This document shows, piece after piece, positions 35,100 to 46,870 of a stretch of 64,000 nucleotides of DNA. Source of the stretch: Capra hircus (lineage: Eukaryota > Chordata > Mammalia > Artiodactyla > Bovidae). Positions within the stretch are counted from its first letter, which is position 1. Every line of letters starts with the position of its first letter. Under the pieces are notes generated by a model, which was not told the DNA's origin, did no database searches, and worked only from the letters and a program-made list of their open reading frames with translations. The stretch covers positions 10,923,167 through 10,987,166 of the forward strand of contig NW_017189517.1 of the NCBI RefSeq assembly GCF_001704415.2. Direction: 5' to 3'. The position numbers and the translations under genes are program-made.

Positions 35100-35510
35100 T
35101 CTTTTCCCTTCTCAGGTAGCATTTATTTAAAATCTGCGTTGGACACCAACTGACACAAGTAATTGTGCAATGTGCTGAGAAGAGATCCATAGATGGGCAT
35201 GTCCTTACCCTCTAGGGGCTTCCTATCTGCTAGGAAGAGAGCTTTATTAATGTGCCGTGATGGGACAGGCCAGAGGCAGTTAACCCCAACCTGAAATCAT
35301 CTGAGAAGGCTTCAGGGAGGAGATGTCATTTGGGTTGAGCCTTGAGGGATGAGGAAATGAGAAGAGCAAAAATCTTCTGCGTGGAAGGGTAAAAGGAAGC
35401 TGTGGTTGGAGAGTGGAGGGGTACAACCAGAGGGGCAGATCAGAGCCAGGTTGGAGAGGGCCTTGAAGGCCACATTCAAGGACTACACTTTTCGTTGTGT
35501 GATTTTTTAG
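35100..35510 (-). repeat. L2-like ancient repeat
   Basis: The text 'gagaaggcttcagggaggag', 'tgtcatttgggttgagcctt' and 'ttggagagggccttgaaggc' belongs to an old mammalian repeat that I tentatively place in L2, minus strand. Confidence 0.45.
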
Positions 35511-35681
35511 TGCTAAAGGATCAATATGATCAGAATTGTGTTTTTAGAGTTGAACTTAGGGAACTAGGGTGAGAGGGGCCAAACTAAGCTGGGAGATGAG
35601 CAGGGAGCCTGAGAACGTTACCTTGGTGACCTAGGGGTGGCAAGTTAAGGGTTTGCATTAAAAGGCAGAGAAGGAATGAGG

Positions 35682-35682
35682 N
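35682..35682. other. Single ambiguous base (N)
   Basis: The only undetermined base in the window. It lies in non-coding DNA upstream of the PHF6 promoter and affects no gene call. Confidence 1.
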
Positions 35683-35844
35683 GAACTAGAAGTGGGGGCA
35701 GCTGAGATTCAAACTCGCGCAGTCTGGCGTCATACATTAAAGAGGAAAGTACTCAGTTTAGGTGTTGGGTTTACCTGTGCGAATTATGAAGAAAATCACT
35801 TATCTTTTCTGATTGTGAAAAATCTCATAACTTATACAGGGCCT

Positions 35845-36020
35845 GGTATACGTCAGGAACGCTAATACACGGTTTACTGGCATTATCACATTTCTACCTC
35901 ACAATAAACCCGTGAACTACTATTTTTATCCCCATTTTAAAGATACACACAAATTTAAGGCACAGAGGTGAAACATGATTCGCCCACAGACTGAAATCCA
36001 GGCAGACTGACTCCACTACC
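35845..36020 (+). repeat. MIR SINE
   Basis: The text 'ttatcacatttctacctcac', 'tatccccattttaaagatac' and 'aaatccaggcagactgactc' is diverged MIR. A second MIR-like scrap lies at 36,040-36,130. Confidence 0.7.
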
Positions 36021-36289
36021 AGCTTCTCAGTTTTTCCTGGCAGTAAAACGAGAGAATGGAGGACCTGAAAGAGATGCCACGAGAGTACAATGAAATAATG
36101 GATGTGAAAAGGCCTCAGTGAACAAGTGCAAGGGATAAGGCCTACCCACTTGAATCACTGTTGAAAACTGGTTACCCAGGGCCCCTGGTCAACGGTTTCT
36201 AGTCCCAGCCCAGTCCCTTCTCCGCCCAACCCGCAGCGCTATCTTGGAATCTCTTTCTCCATCTCCTAGGATTCTGCCCCCAAACACTT

Positions 36290-36900
36290 GGCTAAGCGGT
36301 GGACCGGAGAATAGAAGGTACGCGCGCGAGCAGGAGGTGGGGCCTGCTGCCCGGATCCATCCTGGGGGTGGCTTCTACACATGCGTCCTGGCTGGGCGGC
36401 TTCAGCTGTCCCCTCTGCGGCCAATCAGGGCCCGCGGCGCGCTCGAGACGTATTAACGCTCAGTGTGTCGTTGCGTGCGAGGGGGGCGACGTAAGGGCGC
36501 TCCGCGAGCCCGTCTCTCCTCGAATGAAAGGAAACAACCTCCGGCGACAGAGCCCCGCTCCCAGGCGCTGCCGGAGAACCGAGATCGACTTCTTTCTCTT
36601 TCCCCTTATTGGCGCTTCTCCCCTTCCCTTCGCCTCCGGGCCCCGCCGGTGAGTCCCCACGGTACCCTGGGGCCCCCCATTCTCTGCCCAGCGGGGAAAG
36701 ACAAGGAGGATGGCGGTGGCCAGGCCGCCGCCCCTGCCCGTTGTTAAGGGGGACTCTTGGTGGTCTCGCTTTATTGTCAGGGACCCCAGAAGCGCCACTC
36801 ATTGAAGGCGCTTGGCAAAGAGGCTGCTGAGAAAAGTGCTTCGGAGGAGCGGAGGGAGACGTTAGGCTTAAGCCTAGACTTCGGGGGAGGGGGCGCGACA
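36290..36900 (+). promoter_or_regulatory. PHF6: CpG island and core promoter of PHF6
   Basis: CpG dinucleotides are dense here ('acgcgcgcgag', 'cgcggcgcgctcgagacg', 'gcgacgtaagggcgctccgc') and sparse on both sides. An inverted-type CCAAT box (GCCAATCAGG) lies at 36,420-36,429, and a CRE-like half-site (GACGTAAG) near 36,487. There is no clear TATA box in front of exon 1. This is the pattern of a housekeeping promoter, consistent with broadly expressed PHF6. Confidence 0.85.
36470..36648 (+). other. PHF6: PHF6 non-coding exon 1 (start estimated)
   Basis: A strong donor, CCG|GTGAGT, follows position 36,648 inside the CpG island. In the known gene the start codon is in exon 2, so this exon is 5' UTR only. 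The transcription start is not visible; I place it about 50 bp after the CCAAT box. Open frames across this GC-rich stretch occur in several frames and are not genes. Confidence 0.65.
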
Positions 36901-39900
36901 TTTAAGGAGGACAAAATACAGGGAATTTTTAGTCTTTCCCATCGCTTAGGACATATTTTGGGAGGAGGGGGACTCGCAGTTTGGGAAGAGTGAGAGGAAA
37001 AATTGTTAGGATGACAAGAAGGTTAGCCTTTCGGAATGAGGAAAAACTCCGGGGTGGGGGAATTGGGGGTGAAACTGAGATACGAAACGAAGACTATTAG
37101 AGGGCGAACTCCTGAGGGGAGGAGGGTTCAAGAAAGTGGTAGGGTGATCTTTTCCTGGATCCAGGAGGATTGGAAAAGGACAATTAGGGGACCCTGACTT
37201 CACGACCGAAAGGAACCTGCTAAAGTGTTTAAGTGGGAGATAGTTTTGCGAGTTTATCTAGCGCTTGATTAGAGGGAGATCTTGGAGTCTAGTTTGTATT
37301 GAGGAATAAATAACGGAGAGGAATCCGGTACGTTCTGTGTACCATCCTTTATTATATGGACGAGCAGCTCGGCATTCTTTTGAAATTTCTTCGTTTCGAT
37401 ATTCTGCGTGGAAGTTGAAAAATCCTTTATTTTTGAAATGCCTTTTCTTTTCATCGGCTTACTACGTAATATCAGGTCTTCTTCATACAGTTCAAATTCT
37501 TTCTCTACCCTTGGGTTTGAAACAACTGGAAAATTCCTTCAGTTTCCTTTTGAATAACCGCAAAAACAGTGCGAAGCATGTAACAATATCGTGCAACCAA
37601 ATTCAGGTGCCCTTCCGGTTCGTCTCTTACTCGTTAATTTCTCTCCAGTGTAACTGATAGAAATACTGCTTCTTGGATCATGTTTATATATATTTTGATC
37701 TGTATATTTCAACTTGCTTGCGTGTGGAATTGTTTGATCTTCCGGAACTGCAGTTTTTGTTTTGTTTTTCTATGAAAATGGTCTTTCAGATACCAGACAT
37801 TGAATGAGCTCTCGAGTTGGTTCTTGAAGGCTCTCCTTGATGTTTCAGGTTATTGCCACCTTGGTGTTTTACAGCATCTTGGAAAATCAGAAATGCACTG
37901 ATTGCTTCAGCCTAACTAAACAGGCTTTTCTATTTTTTCAGACGATGTTTCTCAGGCTGGTATCTTTGCCTATTTATTTCTGCTTTATAACAGGATTCAT
38001 AATGCTGTATTTCTTTTAAGGAAAAGGTTTCATTGTTGGGCGAAAGCATCAAAGTTTGATCTCTGCATGCCTGGAAAAACCTTTTAGACTAGAACTAAAA
38101 TGCCATGTATTGTATGGATCATTATGAACTTAATATTGGTCCTTGGAATGCCCTTTTTCTTCTTAAGTAGAAACCACAAATGTGGCAGCATTAGATAAAA
38201 ATCTATATTTTTATGATAAAGACATTTTTTGCTAGGAGTCATTGTTTCCATGATGTTCTCCACTTCATGTTTTACAAGGAGGTTGTAAAAAAAAATTAGC
38301 AAGATATGCACAGATGCATTATTTGAATTTTAGTGGAAAAATCCATTTAGTCATTGCACGTTGGGGAAAGTTTTTAATTGGTTTGGTGCACTTTTGTGTG
38401 CGTTTCTGTTCACTTAACAGATTATATTTAAACTGATGATAGAAAAGATACACTAGAATATTTTTGAATGCAAAATAAAGTGTACCTTTTTTTCTCTTTT
38501 AGATTTTAGGGTCTTTGATATCTAGTAAAGTAGATATCAAAATTAGGATGAGACATTTATCTGTTTATAAACAGAAAGAGGTAGAATTCAATATGGGTGG
38601 AATTTTGGGGACACCATTTTCAGAATTAATTTTAAGAATAAAGAGTAATTTTCTAATCTAGGAATTTATCTTAAGCTGATTTTATAGCTTATGCTGGGGT
38701 GTACAGAAATTACACATTAAGATGTCTGTATAGATTGGATTCGTAGTGGTGCCATCCTTTCAACTAGCCAAGGATGACCAGAAAAAATGCTGAATACATT
38801 ACAGTGCTCTCAGAGTGTTTACTGTTCATTGCACAGTAGTAAAGAAAGCTAATTTAGAACTCCAAGTAGCAAATTCTGGTGCTATTTATGAATTTTGGTG
38901 TTTTGCATATTTAATTCTAAAGATGTTGGCAGCTATATTCTTGATAAAGCAACTGAACACATATTTGCCTGAGCAAATGCAAACACACTTCCCCTTTTGT
39001 TTCTTTTGTTTCTCTGTTATGTTCTTTTTTTTTTCTTTAATCCTAAAAGTATTTGCTGCCTGTTTTCAATCAGTTTCACAGTTTATAGCCAGTGCTGTGA
39101 ATACAGTACTGTTGTAAAGTATCCGATGCCATTTGAAAGAGGGAGGTATTTAAAATTGTTGATAGCATTAAGAGTTTGTTAAACCCATCAATGCGAGACT
39201 GTCAGGGCCTGTGAAGTTTTGTTACACCGAAAAACCTAGATATAAATTGATGAGAAGACCTGTTTCTTTGTGACTTTATGTTCACTTTTCAGTATTTGTG
39301 TTTTTATATTGTGAAGCACTGCCTGGTTTGCAGCTACCACCTTGCTGGCATCCAGCTGCTGCTGCTCTTGGTGAACAAGCGCTCCTCAGAAAGCCAGTGT
39401 GTAGTGTTAGTGAGTCCATGTTTTCAGCATTTTATGAAAAGGTTCAAATATATGAAAGAATGGAAAGAATTTAGTAAGTTTTAAGATTAAAAAATTGAGA
39501 TTTTATTGATTGAAATGTGTGTTATGGTAACCTAGGTCCTGAACTACTTATTTCTTTTGATTTGGGAAAACGGCACAATTCAAATAACTGATTTTACATT
39601 TGTTTTTGTTCTTCTGAAGAATCCATGTTGAGACTGATGATCTAAATCTGAAACCTTTCATGTTAGAACTTTTCTTCCCTTTTTTTGTTTGACTATACTA
39701 CCTATAATTATAATTTTGACTAAATTGAAGGCTCATTCAGAAAAATTTCCCATCCTTTATACAGTATTACTAATTTTAGTATGAAAGTTACTGCATATAG
39801 AACACTACTGTCAGTTTGTAACTTTAATAAGCAGACTTTTGGAGTAAATCTCAGAGTCAGATAACATAGTTGTTTTTATAAATGATTGGTTCTTAAAGTC

Positions 39901-40569
39901 TGTTTTTTAATAGACTGCTGTAAAACTTATGTTTTCCTTTACTTGCAAAAGGAATACAGTAGCAAAAACTAATAAAGATGTATAAATGATTTTTTTAAAC
40001 TTGAAAAGAACTCAAATTTTAAAAATAAGTTTTCCAAAGTCATGGTTATATAAAATTTATTTCTCATTTGTTGGATTATCAATATGTGAACTTTACAGAA
40101 TTGTGCAATTAAAGAGTTCTGTTCACTCTGGACATTGTGTAGTTCTCAGTGGTTTTTGCTCTGCTCTTAGATATATAATTCTTTGTCTCCTTGAAGGGGC
40201 ACCTTGGTATACATGAAAAATGTTTTTCATTAATTATGTCAGCAGATGACTATTTTAGCAGATGACTATTTTAATTTCACACATTGTTCATGTTTTATTT
40301 ATCCATGCAGAAGTAGTTCTAATTATTTCACATGTCCCTTAATTTGAGAGCAGTTTGATTTTTCCCAGTTACTTCATTAATTTATCTTTATGCATAGATA
40401 GTACACTTTGTAAAATTACAGAGGTTTCAGTGTTCATTTGTCTGTACTAAGTAGCTATTTTTAATTATACATATTAAAACCTAGGTCAAATATTAAACAA
40501 TTTACATGCATGTATAAATTGATTTTTAAAACAAATTAACCATTTTGTTGCCCTTCTTATCCTCTGTAG
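36649..40569 (+). other. PHF6: PHF6 intron 1, repeat-free
   Basis: 3.9 kb between the exon 1 donor and the exon 2 acceptor (AG at 40,568-40,569). I recognise no SINE, LINE, LTR or DNA transposon in it, which is unusual for this window. The first ~550 bases remain G-rich (CpG island shore); the rest is A+T-rich. Confidence 0.7.
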
Positions 40570-40615
40570 CTTTTCTTGAGGCATAAAGTGGCATTCTAAA
40601 GGCAATTTAAAAATC

Positions 40616-40753
40616 ATGTCAAGCTCTGTTGAACAGAAAAAAGGGCCTACAAGACAGCGCAAGTGTGGCTTTTGTAAGTCAAATAGAGACAAGGAATGTG
40701 GACAGTTACTAATATCTGAAAACCAGAAGGTGGCAGCACACCATAAGTGTATG
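40616..40753 (+). CDS. PHF6: PHD finger protein 6, coding exon 2 (residues 1-46)
   Basis: PHF6 is a nuclear and nucleolar chromatin-associated protein with two extended PHD (ePHD) modules; human mutations cause Börjeson-Forssman-Lehmann syndrome and occur in T-cell leukaemia. The exon spans 40,570-40,753. The acceptor AG precedes 40,570 and the donor GTAAGT begins at 40,754. The start ATG follows 46 bases of 5' UTR and opens with MSSSVEQKKG. It encodes the C2HC part of ePHD1: C17, C20, C28, H43 or H42, and C45, with the text 'RKCGFCKSNRDKECGQ'. A basic motif RQRK (13-16) is a predicted nuclear localisation signal. The exon ends in phase 0 after Met46. The frame reads on past the donor, but that extension is intronic. 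I see no difference from the conserved protein. Confidence 0.97.
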
Positions 40754-40994
40754 GTAAGTATGCGCGCAGCAGCCGAGAGACCTGAAGCGGAGAATCTTAA
40801 CCATGAATAGTCCTGAATACTAAACAAAACAACACCAAAACCAGTTAAATGGCTAAGAAGTGCTTCCTCGCTAATGTTGTGTCATTTTTACTTTACTATT
40901 TCCTTTTAAATTTAGCATCTTATTCACTATAAATTACGTTTCACTGTAATTTCTTTTTATATGAACCTTAATTTCTTTTAAATGTAATTTATAG
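40754..40994 (+). other. PHF6: PHF6 intron 2 (241 bp)
   Basis: A short intron with donor GTAAGT and acceptor TTTATAG; no repeat inside. Its small size matches the close spacing of these exons in the human gene. Confidence 0.9.
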
Positions 40995-41096
40995 CTCTTC
41001 TCATCCGCTTTGGTATCATCACACTCTGATAACGAAAGTCTTGGTGGATTTTCTATTGAAGATGTCCAAAAGGAAATTAAAAGAGGCACGAAGCTG
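40995..41096 (+). CDS. PHF6: PHD finger protein 6, coding exon 3 (residues 47-80)
   Basis: This 102-base exon adds 34 codons in phase 0, beginning LFSSALVSSH and ending KEIKRGTKL. It forms the linker between the C2HC zinc knuckle and the atypical PHD finger of ePHD1. The acceptor is ATAG before 40,995; the donor is CTG|GTAAGT at 41,097. The joined frame with exons 2 and 4 is continuous, and the peptide matches the conserved vertebrate PHF6 sequence as I remember it. Translation of the unspliced DNA runs into intron 3 and is not meaningful. Confidence 0.97.
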
Positions 41097-42734
41097 GTAA
41101 GTTGCTATTTCTGCCTCTTGAGAATAAAACTTATTTTAAGCTCATTAAGGAGGAAATTGCTTATTTTAAAGTGTATTGCCTTATTAACTGAGTGTAATTT
41201 TTAAAAAATTGCAGTCTTATTTTTTCCCCCAAATCAGCAAATTGCAAGGCTAGTTTTGTCTGCCAGTGAACAAAAAAGGAGTAAATCAATATGTATATTT
41301 ATCTCCCCCCCCCCAAAGTATTAAAATCTTCTTGGGGGCTGTGTTGACTTAGAAACAAGCAGTTTGCTTAATTTGAATTTTTTATGTTAAAGTCATTGTT
41401 CAAGTTTTTTTTAAAATTAAAATTCTGAAATGTTTTTACTTTCCATGATAAAGTAATTGTTATCATTACAAATGAAGATGACAGAACTGTTTCAACAAGA
41501 AAATGTTAGCAGTGTCTGAACACTGTATTTACTGTGATTCAGTTATACAACACAGTATTTATGACTTTGGATAACTTTTGGTGAATTTTACAGTTTTTCT
41601 GAAACTTCACCAGTGTAATGTTCCTGCAGTTGTCTTCACTACCAAGTAACCAGTTTGGCAAGATACTGTATTGTTCTGGTGGAAAAGTAGTATTGTCTCA
41701 GGTGGTATTTGATGCATTATAGTTTACATTGAAACAATTTCTTCTTATTTGGTTATTTTTCTCTTCTAAGCTCTTTATTGAATCTGTAAATGTACCTTCA
41801 ATAGCTTCACTATTAAGTGTTTCATTATTTTATAGATGGGTTTGGCAGGACATGTAGACACTGAGTAATCTCATACTTCATAAAGAATCTTGATGGGAAG
41901 GAGGGCTATCATTTTGATATTGGGAATAATCTATTTTGAAAAGTAGTTTTCTATAGTTTAAAAATAAAAGCAGTATGAAGAAGTTCAAAGAGAACATTTG
42001 AGATTTGTTCTTAGGATAAATAGTCTTAAACTCTAGAGTCACTATAGGCAGAAATGGGAATTTAGAGGTCAGACATTTTTGTTGTTGTTGTTGCAATGAG
42101 ACCTTAACCATGACAATGTTTATCTTTCCCATCCCCAAAACTGCAGATAACAATAGAATGCCCCATTTAAAAAAATGTGATCTTTTTATCATTTGGTGGT
42201 TTTAGATTTCGTCATGTTACTGTGCTTGCTGAGTTTTGAGAACCGGAGCAGTATGTTTTTATTTCCTAGTCCTTAAAAACCAATTTGGATATGAAGAAAG
42301 AGTACTATTTATTTGAAACTAGTTGTACTGTAACCCTTATCACCCATTGTTTTTTCCTTGGCATGATGAATATTCATAGAAAATGTGTCTACACCCTGAC
42401 TTGTTAGCATTGTTGTTATTCTATGTGGCTGCTCTAGTCAGAACAGGAGCAGTCTGGTCCCTGATGTTACTGTGTTACTAACAAATGCGATGCCTATTTT
42501 TATAAGAAGCAGTAATATACATCTATCAGTATTGCTAAATTCAGTGGAGATTTAATTTATTTAAATTAGATAAAATTTCCCCTTTGTGCAGAAAGCATCA
42601 GAACTTTGTACAAATTTCACTATTATAAATTGTCTTGATTAATTTTTAATGGCAAGATGTAGGGAGTTAATTTTTCTGCCCTAGTGAGTTATGCATAACT
42701 AAGCTTATTCCTTGATCTAGGGAGTAGAACAGAA

Positions 42735-42960
42735 CTGGAGGTTAAGACCACAAGCTATAGTAACAGACGGGGATTTGAATCCTAGCTCTCTTACTGACTA
42801 GCTGGGTGACCCTGCACAAGTTCTTTACTCCTCTATGCCGTGTTTTCTTCACTTGCCTAAAGGAGATAACGATAGTCCCTGCCTCCCAGGGATATTGTGA
42901 GAATTAAAAAGAAACTGTAGAGGACCTAGCATGCTGCCTGGCACATAGTTAAGACTTGAA
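42735..42960 (+). repeat. MIR SINE
   Basis: A well-preserved MIR: 'ggggatttgaatcctagctc', 'ctgactagctgggtgaccct' and 'gatattgtgagaattaaaaa'. Confidence 0.88.
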
Positions 42961-43233
42961 AAATGGCAGCCCTGTTGTAGTTATTGTTCATAAGTAATAA
43001 TAAGACCCTGCTAACATTGTTGTAGGCTAATGAAGAGCCTACTGGGTTGAGAATTCATGAGGCCTGTTTTGTTAATAGCTGCCACTGATACATTATGTAA
43101 CTTTAGATAAGTCATTACCTTATTTGTATTTTTACCAGCAGTATAAATGGATAATGCTGTATCACTGCTTGCTATACAGTGATGTTGCATAACTAAAACG
43201 TGCTATAAAAGATGTAAAGAGTTTAACCTTAGG

Positions 43234-43345
43234 GAAGGATTTTTTTTTCTTTTCTTTTTTGACATTCTGCGACCAGGGATTGAACCCACTCCCTTGGCAG
43301 TGATATAGCGGAGTCTTAGCCACTGGACCGCCAGGGACGTTCCTT
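43234..43345 (-). mobile_element. Short CHR/ART2-type SINE
   Basis: A T-rich start, then 'gcgaccagggattgaaccca' and 'ccactggaccgccagggacg'. Confidence 0.85.
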
Positions 43346-43758
43346 AGGAAAGGTGTTTTGCAGCCAAAATTTTGGGGCTGTGAGCATCCAGCCTTGAGTA
43401 ATAGTGGCAGAAGGAGAGAATTTTTGAGCCAGGTGTATAATTTTACTCCCTTTCCTTCTCTTAAAATGTCAGAATTTAAATAGTTTACATAGGGCCTAGG
43501 ACTAGAGTAGCATTTATGTGTTAAATTTTGAAATAATTTTTAAGTCTCCTTTTTACCCTTAGTTTTGGCCCTTCCATTATATCATTTTTACATGGAATAT
43601 TGTCAAGTAACCAAATTGGTTTTCTTCTTTACTTTTCCCTGTGTAATCTAAGCAATTAAAAGGGCATAAATCAGAAAGCAAGAGAAAAAGTGAAGTGTTT
43701 CATGTAAGTAGGTAAACTGTGTGAAAACTAGATAATCAGCTTCCCTAATTGACTTTTT

Positions 43759-43942
43759 GGGCTTCCCTGGTGGCTCAGATGGTAAAGAATCCACCTGCCA
43801 TATGGCAGAATCCCCTGGAGGAAGGCATGGCAACCCACTCCAGTATTCTTGATTGGAGAATTCCTATGAACAGAGGAGTCTGGTGGACTACAGTCCATGG
43901 GATCACGAAGAGTTGGACACAACTGAGCAACTAAGCACAATT
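43759..43942 (+). mobile_element. Bov-tA SINE
   Basis: The head 'gggcttccctggtggctcag' is followed by the body 'cccactccagtattcttgat'. An ACTTTTT direct repeat lies on each side (43,752-43,758; about 43,943-43,950). Confidence 0.92.
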
Positions 43943-44627
43943 CACTTTTTAAGGTGTTTTATCTTGTGAGTCTGTTTGCCCTGGCTCTTGTTCATCTGGA
44001 TTTCTAGGTGAGAAGTGGGTCAATATCCACTGAAAATAATGAGAAGCAAGAGTGCTGGTCCATAGGTGCTTTTAAGGCAGGTTCCAGTCTGTATCTTGTG
44101 CTTGCCCCAAAGGAAACCATAAAGAGAAGAGGCTGGGGTGTAAGGTGTAAATATATAGGTGGCCACGCGCATCAGAGTCTTGAGAGGATGGGAAGCCACA
44201 AAAAAGAAGGGGGTACAGGTGGCTAGTTTCTGTGTTTTTGCTGCCATAGTCCACTTTTCAAGATGATCACGTCAGCTACAAGAATTGGAGAGAAAAGCCA
44301 TTCTGCATGAACATGTTTATCATTTTTACATCAAGACATTTGGCAGCATATAAGGTTTTTATAATTTGAAAGTCTTTTTGCAATTAAGACAATTTTTTTT
44401 TTCCAGAATGGTTTCTGGTTCCTGTTGAATCCATATGTGGAGATACAACATCTGTACCATTTACTCTTCTTCTCCAGCTATCTAGCCAAGAAATGAAAAT
44501 TTCCAAGTAAAATTATGAGTTATTGTTGCTGTTTTTGTTTTGTTTAAGGAGACACTTGGGAGAAATATTGAAGAACATACTCTTGATGGATGGAGCTAGG
44601 TGGTGAGATCATTAAGAGTATCTATGC

Positions 44628-44731
44628 GGGAATTCCCTGGCAGCCCAGTGATCAGAACTCACTTTCACTGCTGGGCCCAGATTCAAGCCCTGGTCAGGGA
44701 ACTAAAATCCTCCCCCCCCCCATCAAAAAAA
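44628..44731 (+). mobile_element. Short CHR/ART2-type SINE
   Basis: It begins 'gggaattccctggcagccca', ends in C10 plus A-rich sequence, and is flanked by AGTATCTA / GATATCTA-type repeats. Confidence 0.85.
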
Positions 44732-45204
44732 AGATATCTACATCAAATAATGAACTGTTTTAATTGGTACCTGTGTCAAATATATCAAGAACTCTTAAGA
44801 CCGAAAGGGGTTAAGAAGCCATTTAGTTCACTTTCCTTTCCCTTAGGCAAGATTACCTACAAGCCATATAACAAATTTTTTGGGGTCTATCTTATGTTTA
44901 AATATATTAAGAAATTGTGATTATACCCAAGCAAGCTGAAACAGGACCAATATTATATAACACTCTTCACAATTGAGAAATTCGTCCTTCTATATAAATC
45001 AACTATCTCATTTAATTTAGAGTCATTTATTCTAGGTCTGTCTCTTTCCATTAAGGGAAGTATTTTTTTTCTTGTGTTAAGAATGAAAAGTCCTTCATAT
45101 ACTTGATGACTATCCTCAGATCATTCCTAAACTTTCTCCTTTTTAAACTAAATTTTTCTCACGTCTTGAGAAATCCTCTGAACATTTTTCCTGTTTTCTT
45201 CTTC

Positions 45205-45475
45205 AGTAGCAGAGATAGCTAACATTTATTGAACATTTAGTATGTACTAGGGACTGGGCTAAGTACTTTAAATACATGATCCTTTTTAATCCTCACAGTC
45301 ATATTGTGAGATAGGAAGGTATTTATTTTCACTTTACAGATTAGGAAGCTGAGGCTCAGAGAAGTAACCTGACTATGATCATATAGCTGGTAAGTGCCAG
45401 AGCTAGAATTTGAATCCAGGGCCAGTTAACTCCAAAGCCAGAAATCTTAATCACTAGGCTATGCTAGACTGTTTT
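45205..45475 (+). repeat. MIR SINE
   Basis: A near full-length MIR: 'ctaacatttattgaacattt', 'acagattaggaagctgaggc', 'ctggtaagtgccagagctag' and 'aatcactaggctatgct'. Confidence 0.88.
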
Positions 45476-46189
45476 TAAGCTCCCTAACCCAAAATCACAT
45501 TTTAAAATTAAAACTTAATAGTTTTCTAATAAAGATGGAAATAATACTGAATTTAGGACATTATCAGGCTGCTATTAATATAGTCTGTTAATAGCATTGT
45601 TAGTTTTTAGAACAAAAATCCTACCTACATACTATCTAAGAATATTCTGAGTCTCTGTTACTTGCAAGATATTTTTAGTAGCCTCTGAAAATAAAAAGAC
45701 CAATTCTACATATTGACTTTGTTATTTACTCTCTACCAGTTGAGTGCTTGGCACCCCAGCGAAACAGGATATCTGGTTTTGAGAGATCATAATCTAGATA
45801 TGATCTGCATATATGAATCTGCAGTATGACAATTTATAGATACACCTTTTTATTTTGTGTGGGAGGAGTCATGCCAATTTAAGTAGCTAAGACTATATCC
45901 CAGAGATGGTAAGATTTAAAAGGGAAAAAAAGTATGAGTCCATGAAATAGGTTAACTGTATGAGAATGGGCCACTGAGACTGGCAGTAATAGATTAGAAT
46001 TGAGAAAGGTGGGATGATTGCAGGGTCTTTAAACGTTAGACAGGAATTTCAACTCAGGTAAGAAGGGAAGGGAAGGGAAGGGCAAAGCAGGATTTTTCAG
46101 GAGACAAGTGATACACATTGTGGAAAATGAAATACAATAATGGCAGCATACTTGTCTGCTGTACCTAGATGTCCTGCAGGCATCTTAAA

Positions 46190-46870
46190 CTCAGCCTGTC
46201 TGTTCCACTGTTCATCGTCTCCTTGCCCTGAAACCCGATTCTCTCTCTGAATCCTTTACCTTCCTTCTTCCATATCACTCACGTCGATTCTATTTCTGGG
46301 ATGTCTCAGCCTTCTTTCTTATTGCGACCCTATATCCAGTCTTTCTCTTTCCATCCTTCCAGCATACTGCTGGTAATTACTTGATCTCTACCTTTATAAC
46401 CTAATATCGCTCACTCCCTGACTCCAAACCTTTACTGATTCCTTTCTGCCTATAGAATATCTACCCTTCAGAAGGCATAACTTAACCCACCATTTTCATT
46501 GTTTATCTCATCCTCTATCTCATTCTAGCTGTTTCCTGAATATCACTTGTCCCCCACTGCTGTGCATGTACTGAGATTATTCATCTCCTAGCTGCCTCTC
46601 AGAACTCCGGTTTTTGAGTCCAACTCAACCTTCGTCTTTGACATAGGGTTTAACACCCTGCATTGTATTTGTTACAGGTGTGCAAGCCTTTCTTCTCCAC
46701 TGTGTTATGAGCTCTGGGAGAGCAGAGACTATTCTTTTTGCCCAGCATAGGATTAAGTGGGGGTGGGGGCGGGGGAATGCATGGAAAACACTTAGCATGG
46801 TGCTTGACATCTCATTTGTGCTCAATTGTACTCTATTAAGTGGGCACTCCTTAATTGTTGGCTGAATTTG
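46190..46870 (+). repeat. L2 LINE fragment
   Basis: The tail 'ttatgagctctgggagagca...agactattctttttgccc' and the preceding C/T-rich text fit the last part of L2. Diverged. Confidence 0.55.

Noticed and set aside
36244..36901. Several 70-158-codon frames near the PHF6 promoter
   Set aside because: CpG-island sequence has few stop codons in any frame; frames overlap on both strands and none matches a known protein. PHF6 coding starts in exon 2.
40754..40810. Extension of the PHF6 frame past exon 2 (VSMRAAAERPEA...)
   Set aside because: A strong donor GTAAGT lies at the exon end and the next exon joins in phase to give the conserved protein; the extension is intron.
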